Positions 9,171 through 16,891 of a DNA stretch of 64,000 nucleotides are shown here, in pieces. Each line of letters starts with the position of its first letter. Within the stretch, counting starts at the first letter, position 1. The position numbers were made by a program, and so were the translations under genes. The notes beneath the pieces were generated by a model. That model made no database searches. It saw only the letters and a program-made list of their open reading frames with translations, and was not told the DNA's origin. The stretch comes from an uncultured Flavobacteriaceae bacterium (lineage in GTDB: Bacteria; Bacteroidota; Bacteroidia; Flavobacteriales; Flavobacteriaceae): positions 434,001 through 498,000 of the forward strand of contig CANNAN010000003.1 in NCBI GenBank assembly GCA_947502635.1, in the 5' to 3' direction.

Positions 9171-10133
9171 TTAATTAATAAATGATTCAAAGTTTATAAT
9201 AGGTTCTTTGTCAGGGCTATCTGAAATAATAGGATTTGATAATAAATTGAAAATATTATTAGCTACAGAAATCGTATTATTTCCTCCAATGTGTAGACCA
9301 ATTACATTTTTCTTGTCTTTAATATTCCTTTCTACTATAATAGAGCCAGAATCTCCTTTTTCGAAACCAAGGTCTTTTAATAATATTTGATTTTTGAACC
9401 ACTTGTTTTTAATTTTAACTATTGCTCTAGATGAATACATATAGCCTTTATCTTTATGATAACCGGATTTCATACCTTTTCCCATTATTCTTTTTATGTT
9501 AAAGGAAGTAGGTTTCAATTCTCCAAATTTAAACTCAGGTTCTCCATAAGTTAAATAGTTTTTTGCAGTTATTTTTATAAATGCTACATCGTAATAATCG
9601 TCATAGATACTTCTGTAAAATTCTCCAATGATCTGATCGTCTAAATTGTATACTTTGACTCCTTTTCTTCTTCCGCTTTTAGAAATGACATGATGATTTG
9701 TAATAAAAAATAATTCATTTTCATTTTTTAGTTTCATAACAGCTCCTATACTACCTCTTTTTATTGAACCTTTTGGGCATTTTAATGGAGATCCAAAAAA
9801 AGTTTTTTTATCACAGTGGAATTCAAAATCGTTAATATTCTTAACAGTCTTTATTTCTAAAGTTTCATGATCACGAAAAACAAACTCTTTATTTTTTATG
9901 TTTTTAATATCATTAAATAAACCTGTATCGTCAGGAAAATAACTTTTTATATTTTTTTTTATTTTTTTTAATCTACTTAAGGTCATTTTTTCATTTGCAC
10001 CTATCTCAAAAAGGTAATTAAGCTCTTTACTTTTTATAATTGCAAAGTATTTTAACCCTGTTTCATTTTTGTATTTATTATAAATTATTTCTTGTATATG
10101 AGGGAATAATTCGTTAGCTCTATCTTCAGTCAT
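9171..10133 (-). CDS. Cytoplasmic trypsin-like serine protease (S1 fold)
   Basis: The 320-residue protein has a C-terminal chymotrypsin-fold protease domain (about residues 118-300). The predicted triad is H148 in ITNHHVIS, D182 in YYDVAFIKI and S262 in KGDSGSIIV. The typical closing strand VIGLHIGG follows. There is no signal peptide or membrane helix, so it is probably intracellular, which is unusual for this fold outside the HtrA group, and no PDZ domain is present. The N-terminal 110 residues are a separate, mostly helical, lysine-rich region that I do not recognise. It could be an adaptor or regulatory domain. The gene lies 12 bases after the small membrane protein and 12 before the 149-residue protein. 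Substrate and role are unknown. Confidence 0.82.
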   Translation of the reverse strand: MTEDRANELFPHIQEIIYNKYKNETGLKYFAIIKSKELNYLFEIGANEKMTLSRLKKIKKNIKSYFPDDTGLFNDIKNIKNKEFVFRDHETLEIKTVKNINDFEFHCDKKTFFGSPLKCPKGSIKRGSIGAVMKLKNENELFFITNHHVISKSGRRKGVKVYNLDDQIIGEFYRSIYDDYYDVAFIKITAKNYLTYGEPEFKFGELKPTSFNIKRIMGKGMKSGYHKDKGYMYSSRAIVKIKNKWFKNQILLKDLGFEKGDSGSIIVERNIKDKKNVIGLHIGGNNTISVANNIFNLLSNPIISDSPDKEPIINFESFIN

Positions 10134-10145
10134 AGTAATAAGAGA

Positions 10146-10487
10146 TTAAATTAAAGGATTAAACAAATAAACCAAAACAAAAACGGCAATAGCACCAGAA
10201 GCACTAATGGTAGGTTCCTTTTCTAAAAGAGACATGGGATTAGATTCGTTTGTACCTTCTGCATTCAAACGGGTAATAGGATTTCCATCAGGTTTGTTAT
10301 TCAAGGAAATCATTCCAGGAATCGAAATACTAATGGAGGCAGCTGCAAGAGCTGTTAACACGCGATAAAACCAAAAGTGAGGATCTTTTTCAAAGTCAAG
10401 TTCCATTTTATGAGTGATAATCATAATTGCAGAAAATGCAATCACTCCAAATAAAAACATGGTAATGGGAGAGACTAATTTTTTCAT
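10146..10487 (-). CDS. Small membrane protein, first gene of the protease-kinase cluster
   Basis: This 113-residue protein has three hydrophobic segments: about 6-26, 40-62 (containing RVLTALAAASISISIPGMIS) and 94-111 (SGAIAVFVLVYLFNP). A polar loop of about 30 residues separates the second and third. The IPG motif and the glycine-rich last helix ending FNP give the impression of a recurrent short membrane module, but I cannot name a family with certainty. It is the first gene of the leftward cluster, about 20 bases after a predicted transcription start, and is followed after 12 bases by the protease gene. A role as membrane anchor or sensor for the protease is inference only. Confidence 0.6.
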   Translation of the reverse strand: MKKLVSPITMFLFGVIAFSAIMIITHKMELDFEKDPHFWFYRVLTALAAASISISIPGMISLNNKPDGNPITRLNAEGTNESNPMSLLEKEPTISASGAIAVFVLVYLFNPLI

Positions 10488-10514
10488 AAGGGTTGGATTC
10501 GTTAATTAATATTG

Positions 10515-10562
10515 CAAATTTGCCATATAATTTCACACTAAAACATACCCAATAATGGGTAT
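10515..10562 (-). promoter_or_regulatory. Promoter and palindromic operator of the protease-kinase cluster
   Basis: The inverted repeat ATACCCA-ATAA-TGGGTAT spans 10545-10562. Read as heptamers it is TACCCAA-TA-ATGGGTA, matching the 7-2-7 layout and the TACYYMT-type half-site known for NarL. Leftward, exactly 25 bases after the core, comes CAAATTTG (10522-10515), one mismatch from the TAnnTTTG -7 box. The ATG follows after a predicted leader of about 20 bases. The core and the 25-base spacing are the same as at 6111-6162, and the spacer shares a TTTT...G.GTGA pattern. I infer that the response regulator of this cluster controls its own operon. Confidence 0.6.
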
Positions 10563-10773
10563 ATCAGTCTGTTAAGGTATTGAATTATATTTTACTGATG
10601 TGATTTCTTACTTTTTTGGTATGAAATCAAAAATAAAACCTTGTTTAAAAGAAGGAATTTAAAAATGTATTTAAATAGCAAACAATAGTAATTTAATTAT
10701 ATAGAAAGGTGTATTAACAGAGTGTTCTATATATTATGTAGTATCATTATAGACATATTATGCTGTAAAAAAG

Positions 10774-10804
10774 AAAAAAGAGAAGTTATTAACTTCTCTT
10801 TTTT
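10774..10804 (-). terminator. Terminator of the lipoprotein gene
   Basis: A 14-bp inverted repeat (AAAAAAGAGAAGTT and its complement) with a 3-base loop begins 57 bases beyond the stop of the gene at 10861. Read leftward it ends in TTTTTT. Its core resembles the terminator at 12731-12761. Confidence 0.85.
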
Positions 10805-10860
10805 TAATATATAGTGTTCTAAAATAAAGTGCTAGAAAAACAACTTATAAGAATTACTTA

Positions 10861-11949
10861 TTATTTTTTCTTAAAAATATAAGTGTCGGTATAAGTTTTG
10901 TCAAGCTCAGTAAAAGTATCCTTAATCACTAGTTCGCCAGATATAATACTTGCAGTAACATTTTCGCCATCAAAATATATAGAACCATTTTCGTATGTTA
11001 TATTATTAGTAGGGCTTAAAAAGTCTTCAAATTTAAAATCTATAATAGTCAACGTCTTTTTGTCTTCATTATAGGCCCAATTACCAGAATACTTTATATC
11101 TTCATCATCTTTATTTTCATATACTGCTGTACAAGAATTTCTTGTAGCTTCAATATTTAACTCTTTGTCAAAACCTTTATAAGTTTCATAATAATTACCA
11201 TCCTCACTAAGAACAAGCGTCCAAGCCAATTCTTCTTCTAGATTGTAATCAACAGTTAGAGTTTCTTCATTTTCACATACGACCTCTGTTTGTTCTATAG
11301 CATCATCTTCATATCTATCAAAAATCCATTCTCCAGCAATAGCTGCATTACCACCCCATGCTTCTACTTCTATGCAAACAGTAACAATCTGACTGATGTT
11401 ATTTTGTTCATCATAAATACATAGATCTGCACAAAATTTCCCTGGAGGAAAAGCGTCTGTAAAATCTACATCAATTTCATACTCACCATCTATAAGGCTA
11501 TTTGATTTAGACAATAAATTCTTTTTTAAAGATTTTTTACCTTTAGTATTTACAGATTTATTTGTTTGTAAACTTGAAACTGGAATGTCAAAATAATCAG
11601 AAGCATTATTGTTATCTGAATCTTTAAATAGTAAGTAGGCACCAGCTATGTTTGTTTCTGATGTGGAGAATTTTAAATTAAAACCAGAACTTTGAAAGGC
11701 TTCAGCCTTATCTGAACCTATTTCTAGATTTATATTACTATTAGGAGCAGGAGGTGTTCCTTGATTTTTTGAGGCTCCTTCTATGAAGATGTCAGAATTT
11801 AAATTTGCAATTGGTACAGGAGCTTCTTCTAATTGATTTTGCTCATTTGCTAATTGATCATTTTCATTGGTATTTCCATCATCCGATGAACAGGAATATA
11901 CTAATATTGAAAAAATGGTTAATGTAAATAATGTTTTAAAAAGTTTCAT
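10861..11949 (-). CDS. Lipoprotein with C-terminal lipocalin-like region
   Basis: The 362-residue protein starts with a lipoprotein signal (SILVYSC, cysteine at residue 20), followed by SSDDGN, the acidic linker typical of surface-exposed lipoproteins in this phylum. Residues from about 25 to 60 are low-complexity. The middle region (70-200) looks beta-rich and includes a CADLCIYDEQNN segment as in small extracellular Ig-like domains. From about residue 200 (GEWIFDRYEDD) to the end the pattern resembles a lipocalin-like domain that repeats G.W......L.L...G.Y. I know no specific function. It is a single gene with a clear terminator. Confidence 0.65.
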   Translation of the reverse strand: MKLFKTLFTLTIFSILVYSCSSDDGNTNENDQLANEQNQLEEAPVPIANLNSDIFIEGASKNQGTPPAPNSNINLEIGSDKAEAFQSSGFNLKFSTSETNIAGAYLLFKDSDNNNASDYFDIPVSSLQTNKSVNTKGKKSLKKNLLSKSNSLIDGEYEIDVDFTDAFPPGKFCADLCIYDEQNNISQIVTVCIEVEAWGGNAAIAGEWIFDRYEDDAIEQTEVVCENEETLTVDYNLEEELAWTLVLSEDGNYYETYKGFDKELNIEATRNSCTAVYENKDDEDIKYSGNWAYNEDKKTLTIIDFKFEDFLSPTNNITYENGSIYFDGENVTASIISGELVIKDTFTELDKTYTDTYIFKKK

Positions 11950-12088
11950 AAAGCTTATTATAATTGGTTAATAATAGATTTGAATGTGCATATCTAGAGA
12001 TATTTGCTTTATTGCGCAAAGATCTGAAACAGATTAGGAAGGGAAAAATAGAATAATCGATAAAAAGCAAATAAACCAGATAAAGTGT

Positions 12089-12274
12089 TTATTTGAAAAG
12101 AAATTTTATAGCCGAGATAAATAAAATAAATGCAATAAAAGCAATAAGTACCCATATACTACCTGAGTAAAAGCGTTTATGAAGTTTTAAATCTTTTCGG
12201 TAAGTAAAACCTATAATAATAGCAAAGACAATAAAAAATAAAACTCCAAAAATGATTTGACCTTTACTAAACAT
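12089..12274 (-). CDS. Small two-helix membrane protein
   Basis: From the ATG at 12274 the protein has 61 residues: two membrane helices (about 5-24 and 38-58) joined by the basic loop YRKDLKLHKRFYSGS. A GTG at 12316 would add 14 residues, but that extension is polar, while the ATG gives the compact MFSKGQIIFGVLFF start. I recall similar short proteins across Flavobacteriaceae, without known function. It diverges from the MazG-like gene. Confidence 0.6.
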   Translation of the reverse strand: MFSKGQIIFGVLFFIVFAIIIGFTYRKDLKLHKRFYSGSIWVLIAFIAFILFISAIKFLFK

Positions 12275-12343
12275 ATGGTTATTTTTATGCAAATTTAATA
12301 AAATTGAGATTCCCACCTTAGTGAGAATGAAAAATATTCATTT

Positions 12344-12730
12344 ATGAAAAATAAGATAGAAGCAGTAAAAGCGTTTCATACAGCATTTAAAATAGGGCAT
12401 AGAGAATCCCCAAAAGCAGATTTAGGAACAGAAAAAAATACACTGCGTTTTAATTTAATGAAAGAAGAAAATGAAGAGTATTTAGAAGCTGCAAACAACA
12501 ATGATTTGGTTGAAGTTGCCGATGCACTAGGAGATATGCTTTATATATTATGTGGTACCATTATAGAACATGGTATGCAGCACAAGATTGAAGAGGTCTT
12601 TAATGAAATACAGCGAAGTAATATGAGTAAGCTAGGGGAGGACGGGGAGCCTATTTATAGAGAAGATGGAAAAGTACTTAAAGGTCCCAATTATTTTAAG
12701 CCTAACATTGAATCTATATTAGATAAATAA
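12344..12730 (+). CDS. MazG/PRA-PH-like nucleoside triphosphate pyrophosphohydrolase
   Basis: This 128-residue all-alpha protein belongs to the MazG/phosphoribosyl-ATP pyrophosphohydrolase superfamily. The metal-binding motifs are EENEE at residues 41-45 and E57-x-x-D60 with D64 in the following helix (EVADALGD), the ExxE-12-28-ExxD signature of the fold. The C-terminal GEDGEPIYREDGKVLKGPNYFKP segment is seen in stand-alone phage-like and bacterial members. The substrate is probably a noncanonical or free NTP, but sequence alone does not say which. A bidirectional terminator separates it from the convergent ilvE. Confidence 0.82.
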   Translation: MKNKIEAVKAFHTAFKIGHRESPKADLGTEKNTLRFNLMKEENEEYLEAANNNDLVEVADALGDMLYILCGTIIEHGMQHKIEEVFNEIQRSNMSKLGEDGEPIYREDGKVLKGPNYFKPNIESILDK

Positions 12731-12761
12731 AAAAAGAGAAGCTATTAGCTTCTCTTTTTTT
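12731..12761. terminator. Bidirectional terminator between MazG-like gene and ilvE
   Basis: An A-rich left arm AAAAAGAGAAGCTA and its complement end in a T-run. The hairpin lies directly after the MazG-like stop and 25 bases before the ilvE stop, so it can serve both converging genes. Confidence 0.85.
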
Positions 12762-12785
12762 ATTTATCTAATATATTATCTCTTA

Positions 12786-13850
12786 TTAAACTTTATAACG
12801 CCATCCAAAAGGATCTTCAGCTTTATTCGTTTGTATATCGGTAATACGTTTCTTTAAGGAACTCGCATACGTGTCTTCTAATTCTGGTAGGTTAAAATCA
12901 TTATCTTTATAACCAAATCCAGCAATTGGAGAAATAACAGCAGCAGTACCTGCTCCAAACATTTCTTTTAAAGAACCATCTTTTGCAGCAGTAACGACCT
13001 CATGGACAGATAGTTTTCTGATTTCTACAGGAATACCTTCAGCTTTTGCTAATTCAATAATACTTTTGCGTGTAATACCATCTAGAATTCTATCACTAGT
13101 TGGTCCAGTAATAAGTGTATCGTTAATACGAACAAAAATATTCATTGCGCCAGCTTCTTCGATATATTCGTGCGTGTTATCATCTGTCCAGATAACTTGT
13201 TGATACCCCTTTTCTATAGCCAATTGTGTTGGATAAAACTGTCCAGCATAGTTTCCTCCCGCTTTAGCAAAGCCAACACCTCCATTAGCAGAGCGTGAGT
13301 ATTTTTCTTCAATTAAAACCTTTACTTTTCCAGAAAAATAGGAGCCAGAAGGGGCCGTTGCAATAATGAACTTATATTCATCTGCAGGAGAGGCATGAAA
13401 ACCATTTCCAGAAGCAAAAACGAAAGGTCTTATATATAAAGAACTTCCATCTTTTTTAGGAATCCACTCATTATCAACTTGTAATAAAGTTTTAAGCCCA
13501 TCCATAAAATAACCTTCTGGTAATTCAGGAATAGCTAAACGTTTTGATGAAATATTTAAACGTTTAAAATTGTCTAAAGGACGAAATAACCAGACATCTT
13601 CATTCGCATCTTTGTAGGCTTTCATACCTTCAAAGACAGATTGACCATAATGAAAAATTTTAGAAGATGGATCTAAACTAATAGCTTGATAAGGAATGAC
13701 CTTTGGGGCTTGCCATTTACCATCTTTAAAATTACATTCAAGCATGTGATCAGAAAATACATGCCCAAATTTTAAATTGTCAAAATCTACATCATTAATT
13801 TTAGTAGTTTTGGCTTTTATAATCTCGATATTGTTGATTATAGAGTTCAT
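12786..13850 (-). CDS. ilvE: Branched-chain amino acid aminotransferase
   Basis: This 354-residue fold-type IV PLP enzyme interconverts leucine, isoleucine and valine with their 2-oxo acids, using 2-oxoglutarate/glutamate. The predicted PLP lysine is K196 in GFAKAGGNYAGQ. Other landmarks are the FEGMKAY segment near 74, RLNISSKRL near 97-105, and the EEAGAMNIFV and LDGITRKS phosphate-binding loops. The length and the N-terminal extension fit the long BCAT form (class II) common in Bacteroidetes. A perfect -7 box, TAAATTTG, lies 22 bases before the ATG. It diverges from the DUF4920 gene and ends at a shared terminator. Confidence 0.95.
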   Translation of the reverse strand: MNSIINNIEIIKAKTTKINDVDFDNLKFGHVFSDHMLECNFKDGKWQAPKVIPYQAISLDPSSKIFHYGQSVFEGMKAYKDANEDVWLFRPLDNFKRLNISSKRLAIPELPEGYFMDGLKTLLQVDNEWIPKKDGSSLYIRPFVFASGNGFHASPADEYKFIIATAPSGSYFSGKVKVLIEEKYSRSANGGVGFAKAGGNYAGQFYPTQLAIEKGYQQVIWTDDNTHEYIEEAGAMNIFVRINDTLITGPTSDRILDGITRKSIIELAKAEGIPVEIRKLSVHEVVTAAKDGSLKEMFGAGTAAVISPIAGFGYKDNDFNLPELEDTYASSLKKRITDIQTNKAEDPFGWRYKV

Positions 13851-13871
13851 AAGTCTAGTTATTTATTGATA

Positions 13872-13912
13872 CAAATTTAAGTAAAAACGTTTTTAAAAAA
13901 ACGGTATATTTA
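13872..13912. promoter_or_regulatory. Divergent promoter region of ilvE and the DUF4920 gene
   Basis: On the minus strand TAAATTTG (13879-13872) matches the -7 consensus TAnnTTTG, 22 bases before ilvE. On the plus strand TATATTTA (13905-13912) is one mismatch away, 33 bases before the DUF4920 gene. No clear -33 elements were seen. Confidence 0.5.
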
Positions 13913-13944
13913 CATAAATCGATTAAAATTGAAATATTCACAGC

Positions 13945-14448
13945 ATGAAATCAATTACCTTATCAATTATTTGTGTTTTAGTGTTAAATTCTTGCAAAAA
14001 TAAAAGTGAGGAAAAGCCTGAAATAGAATCAAAAACAGAAGTCATTGAGTACGCATCTTTTGGAAAAGAAATTATTGCAGATGATGCTATTGCTGCTACT
14101 TCAATGGCATCACACTATAAAACTATGAATGTTGGGGATTCCATCAATTCTAAAATGATTGCCAAAGTAACTAGTGTTTGTCAGGCAAAAGGATGTTGGA
14201 TGACTTTAAATTTAGAAGATGGCAACGAAGTCATGGTAAGGTTTAAAGATTATAGTTTTTTTGTACCTAAAGATATTGCAGGCAAAGAGGTCATTGTAAA
14301 TGGGCAGGCTTACGTAAAAGAGGTGTCTGTTGATGAATTAAAACATTATGCAGAAGATGCAGGTAAATCTGCTGAAGATATAGAAGCAATTATAGAACCC
14401 AAAAGAACGTATTCGTTTGCAGCAGATGGCGTTTTACTAAAACAATAA
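13945..14448 (+). CDS. DUF4920 family lipoprotein
   Basis: The 167-residue protein begins with a lipoprotein signal (VLVLNSC, cysteine at residue 17). The core matches DUF4920: a VTSVCQAKGCWMTL segment with two conserved cysteines, VMVRFKDYSFFVPKDIAGKEV, then VNGQAYV. This resembles small OB-like domains. The paired cysteines could bind a metal or form a disulfide. Function is unknown. The next gene, mnmD, starts 2 bases after this stop, so the two are probably cotranscribed, although no functional link is obvious. Confidence 0.82.
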   Translation: MKSITLSIICVLVLNSCKNKSEEKPEIESKTEVIEYASFGKEIIADDAIAATSMASHYKTMNVGDSINSKMIAKVTSVCQAKGCWMTLNLEDGNEVMVRFKDYSFFVPKDIAGKEVIVNGQAYVKEVSVDELKHYAEDAGKSAEDIEAIIEPKRTYSFAADGVLLKQ

Positions 14449-14449
14449 T

Positions 14450-15139
14450 TTGAAGCGAGAAGTAGTAATAACCGCCGATGGTTCATCGACCATTCATTTG
14501 CCCGATTGGGATGAACAATACCATTCTAAACATGGTGCCATACAAGAAGCGTATCATGTGTTTATAAAACATGGCCTGTATCACTTTTATAATCCTGAAC
14601 TTATTTCAGAATTTCATAAAAATATATCCATTTTAGAAATTGGTTTAGGGACTGGATTGAATGCTTTTATAACCCTATTAGAAGCAGAGAAATTAAATGT
14701 TAATATTGATTATTTCGGGGTTGAAGGCTACCCTGTTTCGATGGACGAAATAGATCAGTTAAATTACCCTACAGAATTAAACGTAAAGAATAAAGATGCA
14801 CTTTTTAAAGAGCTTCATAAAGTGTCTTGGGAGGAAAAGCATATACTTTCTAAAAACTTTTCAATAGAGAAACAAAACCGTTTCTTTTCAGAAATAAAAG
14901 AAAAAGACAAATATGGGATTATATATTTTGATGCTTTTGGAGCTAGAGTACAACCAGAATTGTGGACAGAATCCATATTTTTAAATATGTATGATGCATT
15001 ACATGAAAATGGAGTCTTAGTAACTTATTCTGCAAAAGGCAGTGTACGTCGTGCTATGGAAGCCGTTGGATTTATAGTTGAACGTTTACCAGGGCCTCCT
15101 GGGAAACGTGAAATGTTACGTGCTTGCAAAGAAGCGTAA
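14450..15139 (+). CDS. mnmD: tRNA 5-methylaminomethyl-2-thiouridine methyltransferase (MnmD)
   Basis: The 229-residue protein is the methyltransferase half of the MnmC system. It methylates the wobble-uridine aminomethyl group of tRNA with S-adenosylmethionine. Seen here: the start KREVVITADGSSTIHL, DEQYHSKHGAIQEA, the SAM-binding loop ILEIGLGTGLNAF, IIYFDAFGARVQPELW with the catalytic-site DAF, and the closing LPGPPGKREM motif. The FAD-dependent MnmC1 domain found in E. coli is absent, so this is the stand-alone form. The start codon is a TTG at 14450, which aligns with the family N-terminus, and no in-frame ATG lies nearby. It follows the DUF4920 stop after one base. Confidence 0.88.
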   Translation: MKREVVITADGSSTIHLPDWDEQYHSKHGAIQEAYHVFIKHGLYHFYNPELISEFHKNISILEIGLGTGLNAFITLLEAEKLNVNIDYFGVEGYPVSMDEIDQLNYPTELNVKNKDALFKELHKVSWEEKHILSKNFSIEKQNRFFSEIKEKDKYGIIYFDAFGARVQPELWTESIFLNMYDALHENGVLVTYSAKGSVRRAMEAVGFIVERLPGPPGKREMLRACKEA

Positions 15140-15247
15140 TATCTCTCTTTTTTCCGTAATTAATCTACTATATTTTATAGACTGTTAAACCTAATATAAA
15201 TAGTTAGTAAACTGATAGGTCTTTTTGTAACTTTATAAAAAAAGGAA

Positions 15248-16153
15248 ATGCGAGTTTTAATAACAGGAGCGACAGGTTTAGTAGGGCAGGAGATCGTAAA
15301 ACTTTGTCAGGAAAGAGGTATTGCAATTAACTATCTAACAACTAATAATTCTAAAATATCCCAAAAAGAAAATTACAGAGGATTTTATTGGAATCCAAAA
15401 AATCAGGATATAGATACAGATTGTTTTAAAAATATTGATGCTATTATGCATTTAGCAGGAGCGCCTGTGTCCAAACGTTGGACACCCTCTTACAAAAAGG
15501 AAATTCTATCCAGTAGAAAGGAAACTACTCAATTATTAATTAATACTCTAAAAGGGGAAACACATACTATAAAACAAATTGTTTCAGCTAGTGCTATTGG
15601 AGTTTATCCAGATTCCAATACGAATTATTATGAAGAGGACTCTAAAAATTTTAGTGCTTCTTTCTTAGGCGAAGTAGTACGGGAATGGGAGCAAGAAGTT
15701 GATGCATTTACAAAATTAAATGTGGTTGTTTCCAAAATAAGAATAGGTCTGGTTTTAAGTGAAAAAGGGGGGGCACTACAAGAAATGATTAAGCCTACTA
15801 AGTTTGGATTAGGTGCTGCTTTTGGTAGTGGTAAACAATGGCAATCGTGGATTCATATTCAAGATTTAGCACAAATGTTTTTATATACTTTAGAAAATAG
15901 CTTAACAGGTGTTTATAATGGTGTCGCACCAAACCCTGTTACAAATAGTGAGTTAATAAAAACCATAGCTGGTGTCATGCGTAAACCATTATTTTTACCA
16001 AATATTCCTAAATTTTTTTTGAAGTCCATATTAGGGGAGATGCATGTATTATTATTTGAAAGCCAACGGGTGAGTTCTAAAAAAATTGAAGACAAAGGAT
16101 TCCATTTTGAATACCATCATTTAAAACCAGCATTAGTAAATATTTTACGATAG
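15248..16153 (+). CDS. TIGR01777-family NAD(P)-dependent epimerase-like protein
   Basis: This 301-residue extended SDR protein has an N-terminal nucleotide-binding motif TGATGLVG (residues 6-13). A family-specific segment follows, AIMHLAGAPVSKRWTPSYKKEILSSR, then a YEED stretch after the serine-rich SASAIGVYP. The C-terminal PNPVTNSELIKTIAGVMRKP block is typical of TIGR01777/SDR39U1 members. No substrate is known for the family. It appears to be transcribed alone: about 100 bases separate it from mnmD and more than 700 from grpE. Confidence 0.88.
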   Translation: MRVLITGATGLVGQEIVKLCQERGIAINYLTTNNSKISQKENYRGFYWNPKNQDIDTDCFKNIDAIMHLAGAPVSKRWTPSYKKEILSSRKETTQLLINTLKGETHTIKQIVSASAIGVYPDSNTNYYEEDSKNFSASFLGEVVREWEQEVDAFTKLNVVVSKIRIGLVLSEKGGALQEMIKPTKFGLGAAFGSGKQWQSWIHIQDLAQMFLYTLENSLTGVYNGVAPNPVTNSELIKTIAGVMRKPLFLPNIPKFFLKSILGEMHVLLFESQRVSSKKIEDKGFHFEYHHLKPALVNILR

Positions 16154-16835
16154 ATTCATCGTTTACTGTTTTAAATTCAAATCTCATCATTTTCGTGTCC
16201 AGATTTAGAAGATTTCTTAGGCTAATCAATGTTTACATTGTAGTTATAAAGTAGAAACATTTTATCATTTCACTGTCATGTAAAATGATAAAATGCTTCA
16301 GAAGATCAAGCTCTTTAATTATTTCATTGTCTAATAATAAGAGCTATTTGCTATTAATCTTATTGGTTTCTGTTTTTAATACTTGACTATTTTTGGTTAT
16401 TACTTTATTATGTCTTTTACATACCACAGCGCCTTTGTAATACAAATGAGCTTAGGGTTTAGGATTTATTGCATTAATGTTCGACCAAGTAAATAAATAT
16501 TGATCTTTCTTATTAGGCGCTCAGGTATGTCATATTTTAATAATACTAGATGAAATCTAGGAAGCATCGTAAATCTATCGTCTTAACTGTTTGTCTAACA
16601 TTTTTTGTAAGATAGTTTTTTACAAATTTAGTTTTGCTCTGACAACAAAGGTAGTTGAATGAATACCATTTTAATAGGATAGATATTGCAAAATATGGTA
16701 TAAACTGTTCATTGTTAGGTGATAAATCTTACATATCTTCAGTTGAGGTTAATGTATTTATACTTTTTAGATACCTTAATTATATAATTAAAAAAACTAA
16801 AAAATATTTAATGACATTATGACATTTTTATAATA
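16154..16835. other. Long intergenic region before grpE
   Basis: This is one of the longest gene-free stretches here. I see no RNA gene and no convincing coding sequence. It contains one strong hairpin (16258-16295) and, near its right end, the grpE promoter region. Confidence 0.6.
16258..16295. repeat. Inverted repeat, 13-bp perfect arms
   Basis: CATTTTATCATTT (16258-16270) and its complement (16283-16295) flank a 12-base loop. No T-run follows on either strand, so a simple terminator is unlikely. It lies 105 bases after the epimerase stop. Confidence 0.6.
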
Positions 16836-16854
16836 TTGGCAGTACTTTTGCCAA
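16836..16854 (+). promoter_or_regulatory. grpE-dnaJ promoter with overlapping -7 box and sigma-54-like motif
   Basis: TACTTTTG at 16843-16850 is a perfect TAnnTTTG -7 box, 42 bases before the grpE ATG. The same bases also fit a sigma-54 pattern: TGGCA at 16837 and TTGC at 16848, with GG and GC separated by exactly 10 bases. TTGGCA and TGCCAA also form a 6-bp inverted repeat. Which reading is used cannot be decided from the sequence. Confidence 0.5.
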
Positions 16855-16891
16855 CTAATTTTAGTATTTGTTATAAAATTTAAATGCAGCA

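Noticed and set aside
16466-16582. Leftward open frame of 38 codons (LPRFHLVLLKYDIPERLIRK) before grpE
   Set aside because: A stop directly precedes it, no start or ribosome site is visible, and I found no continuation. It may be chance or a very old remnant.
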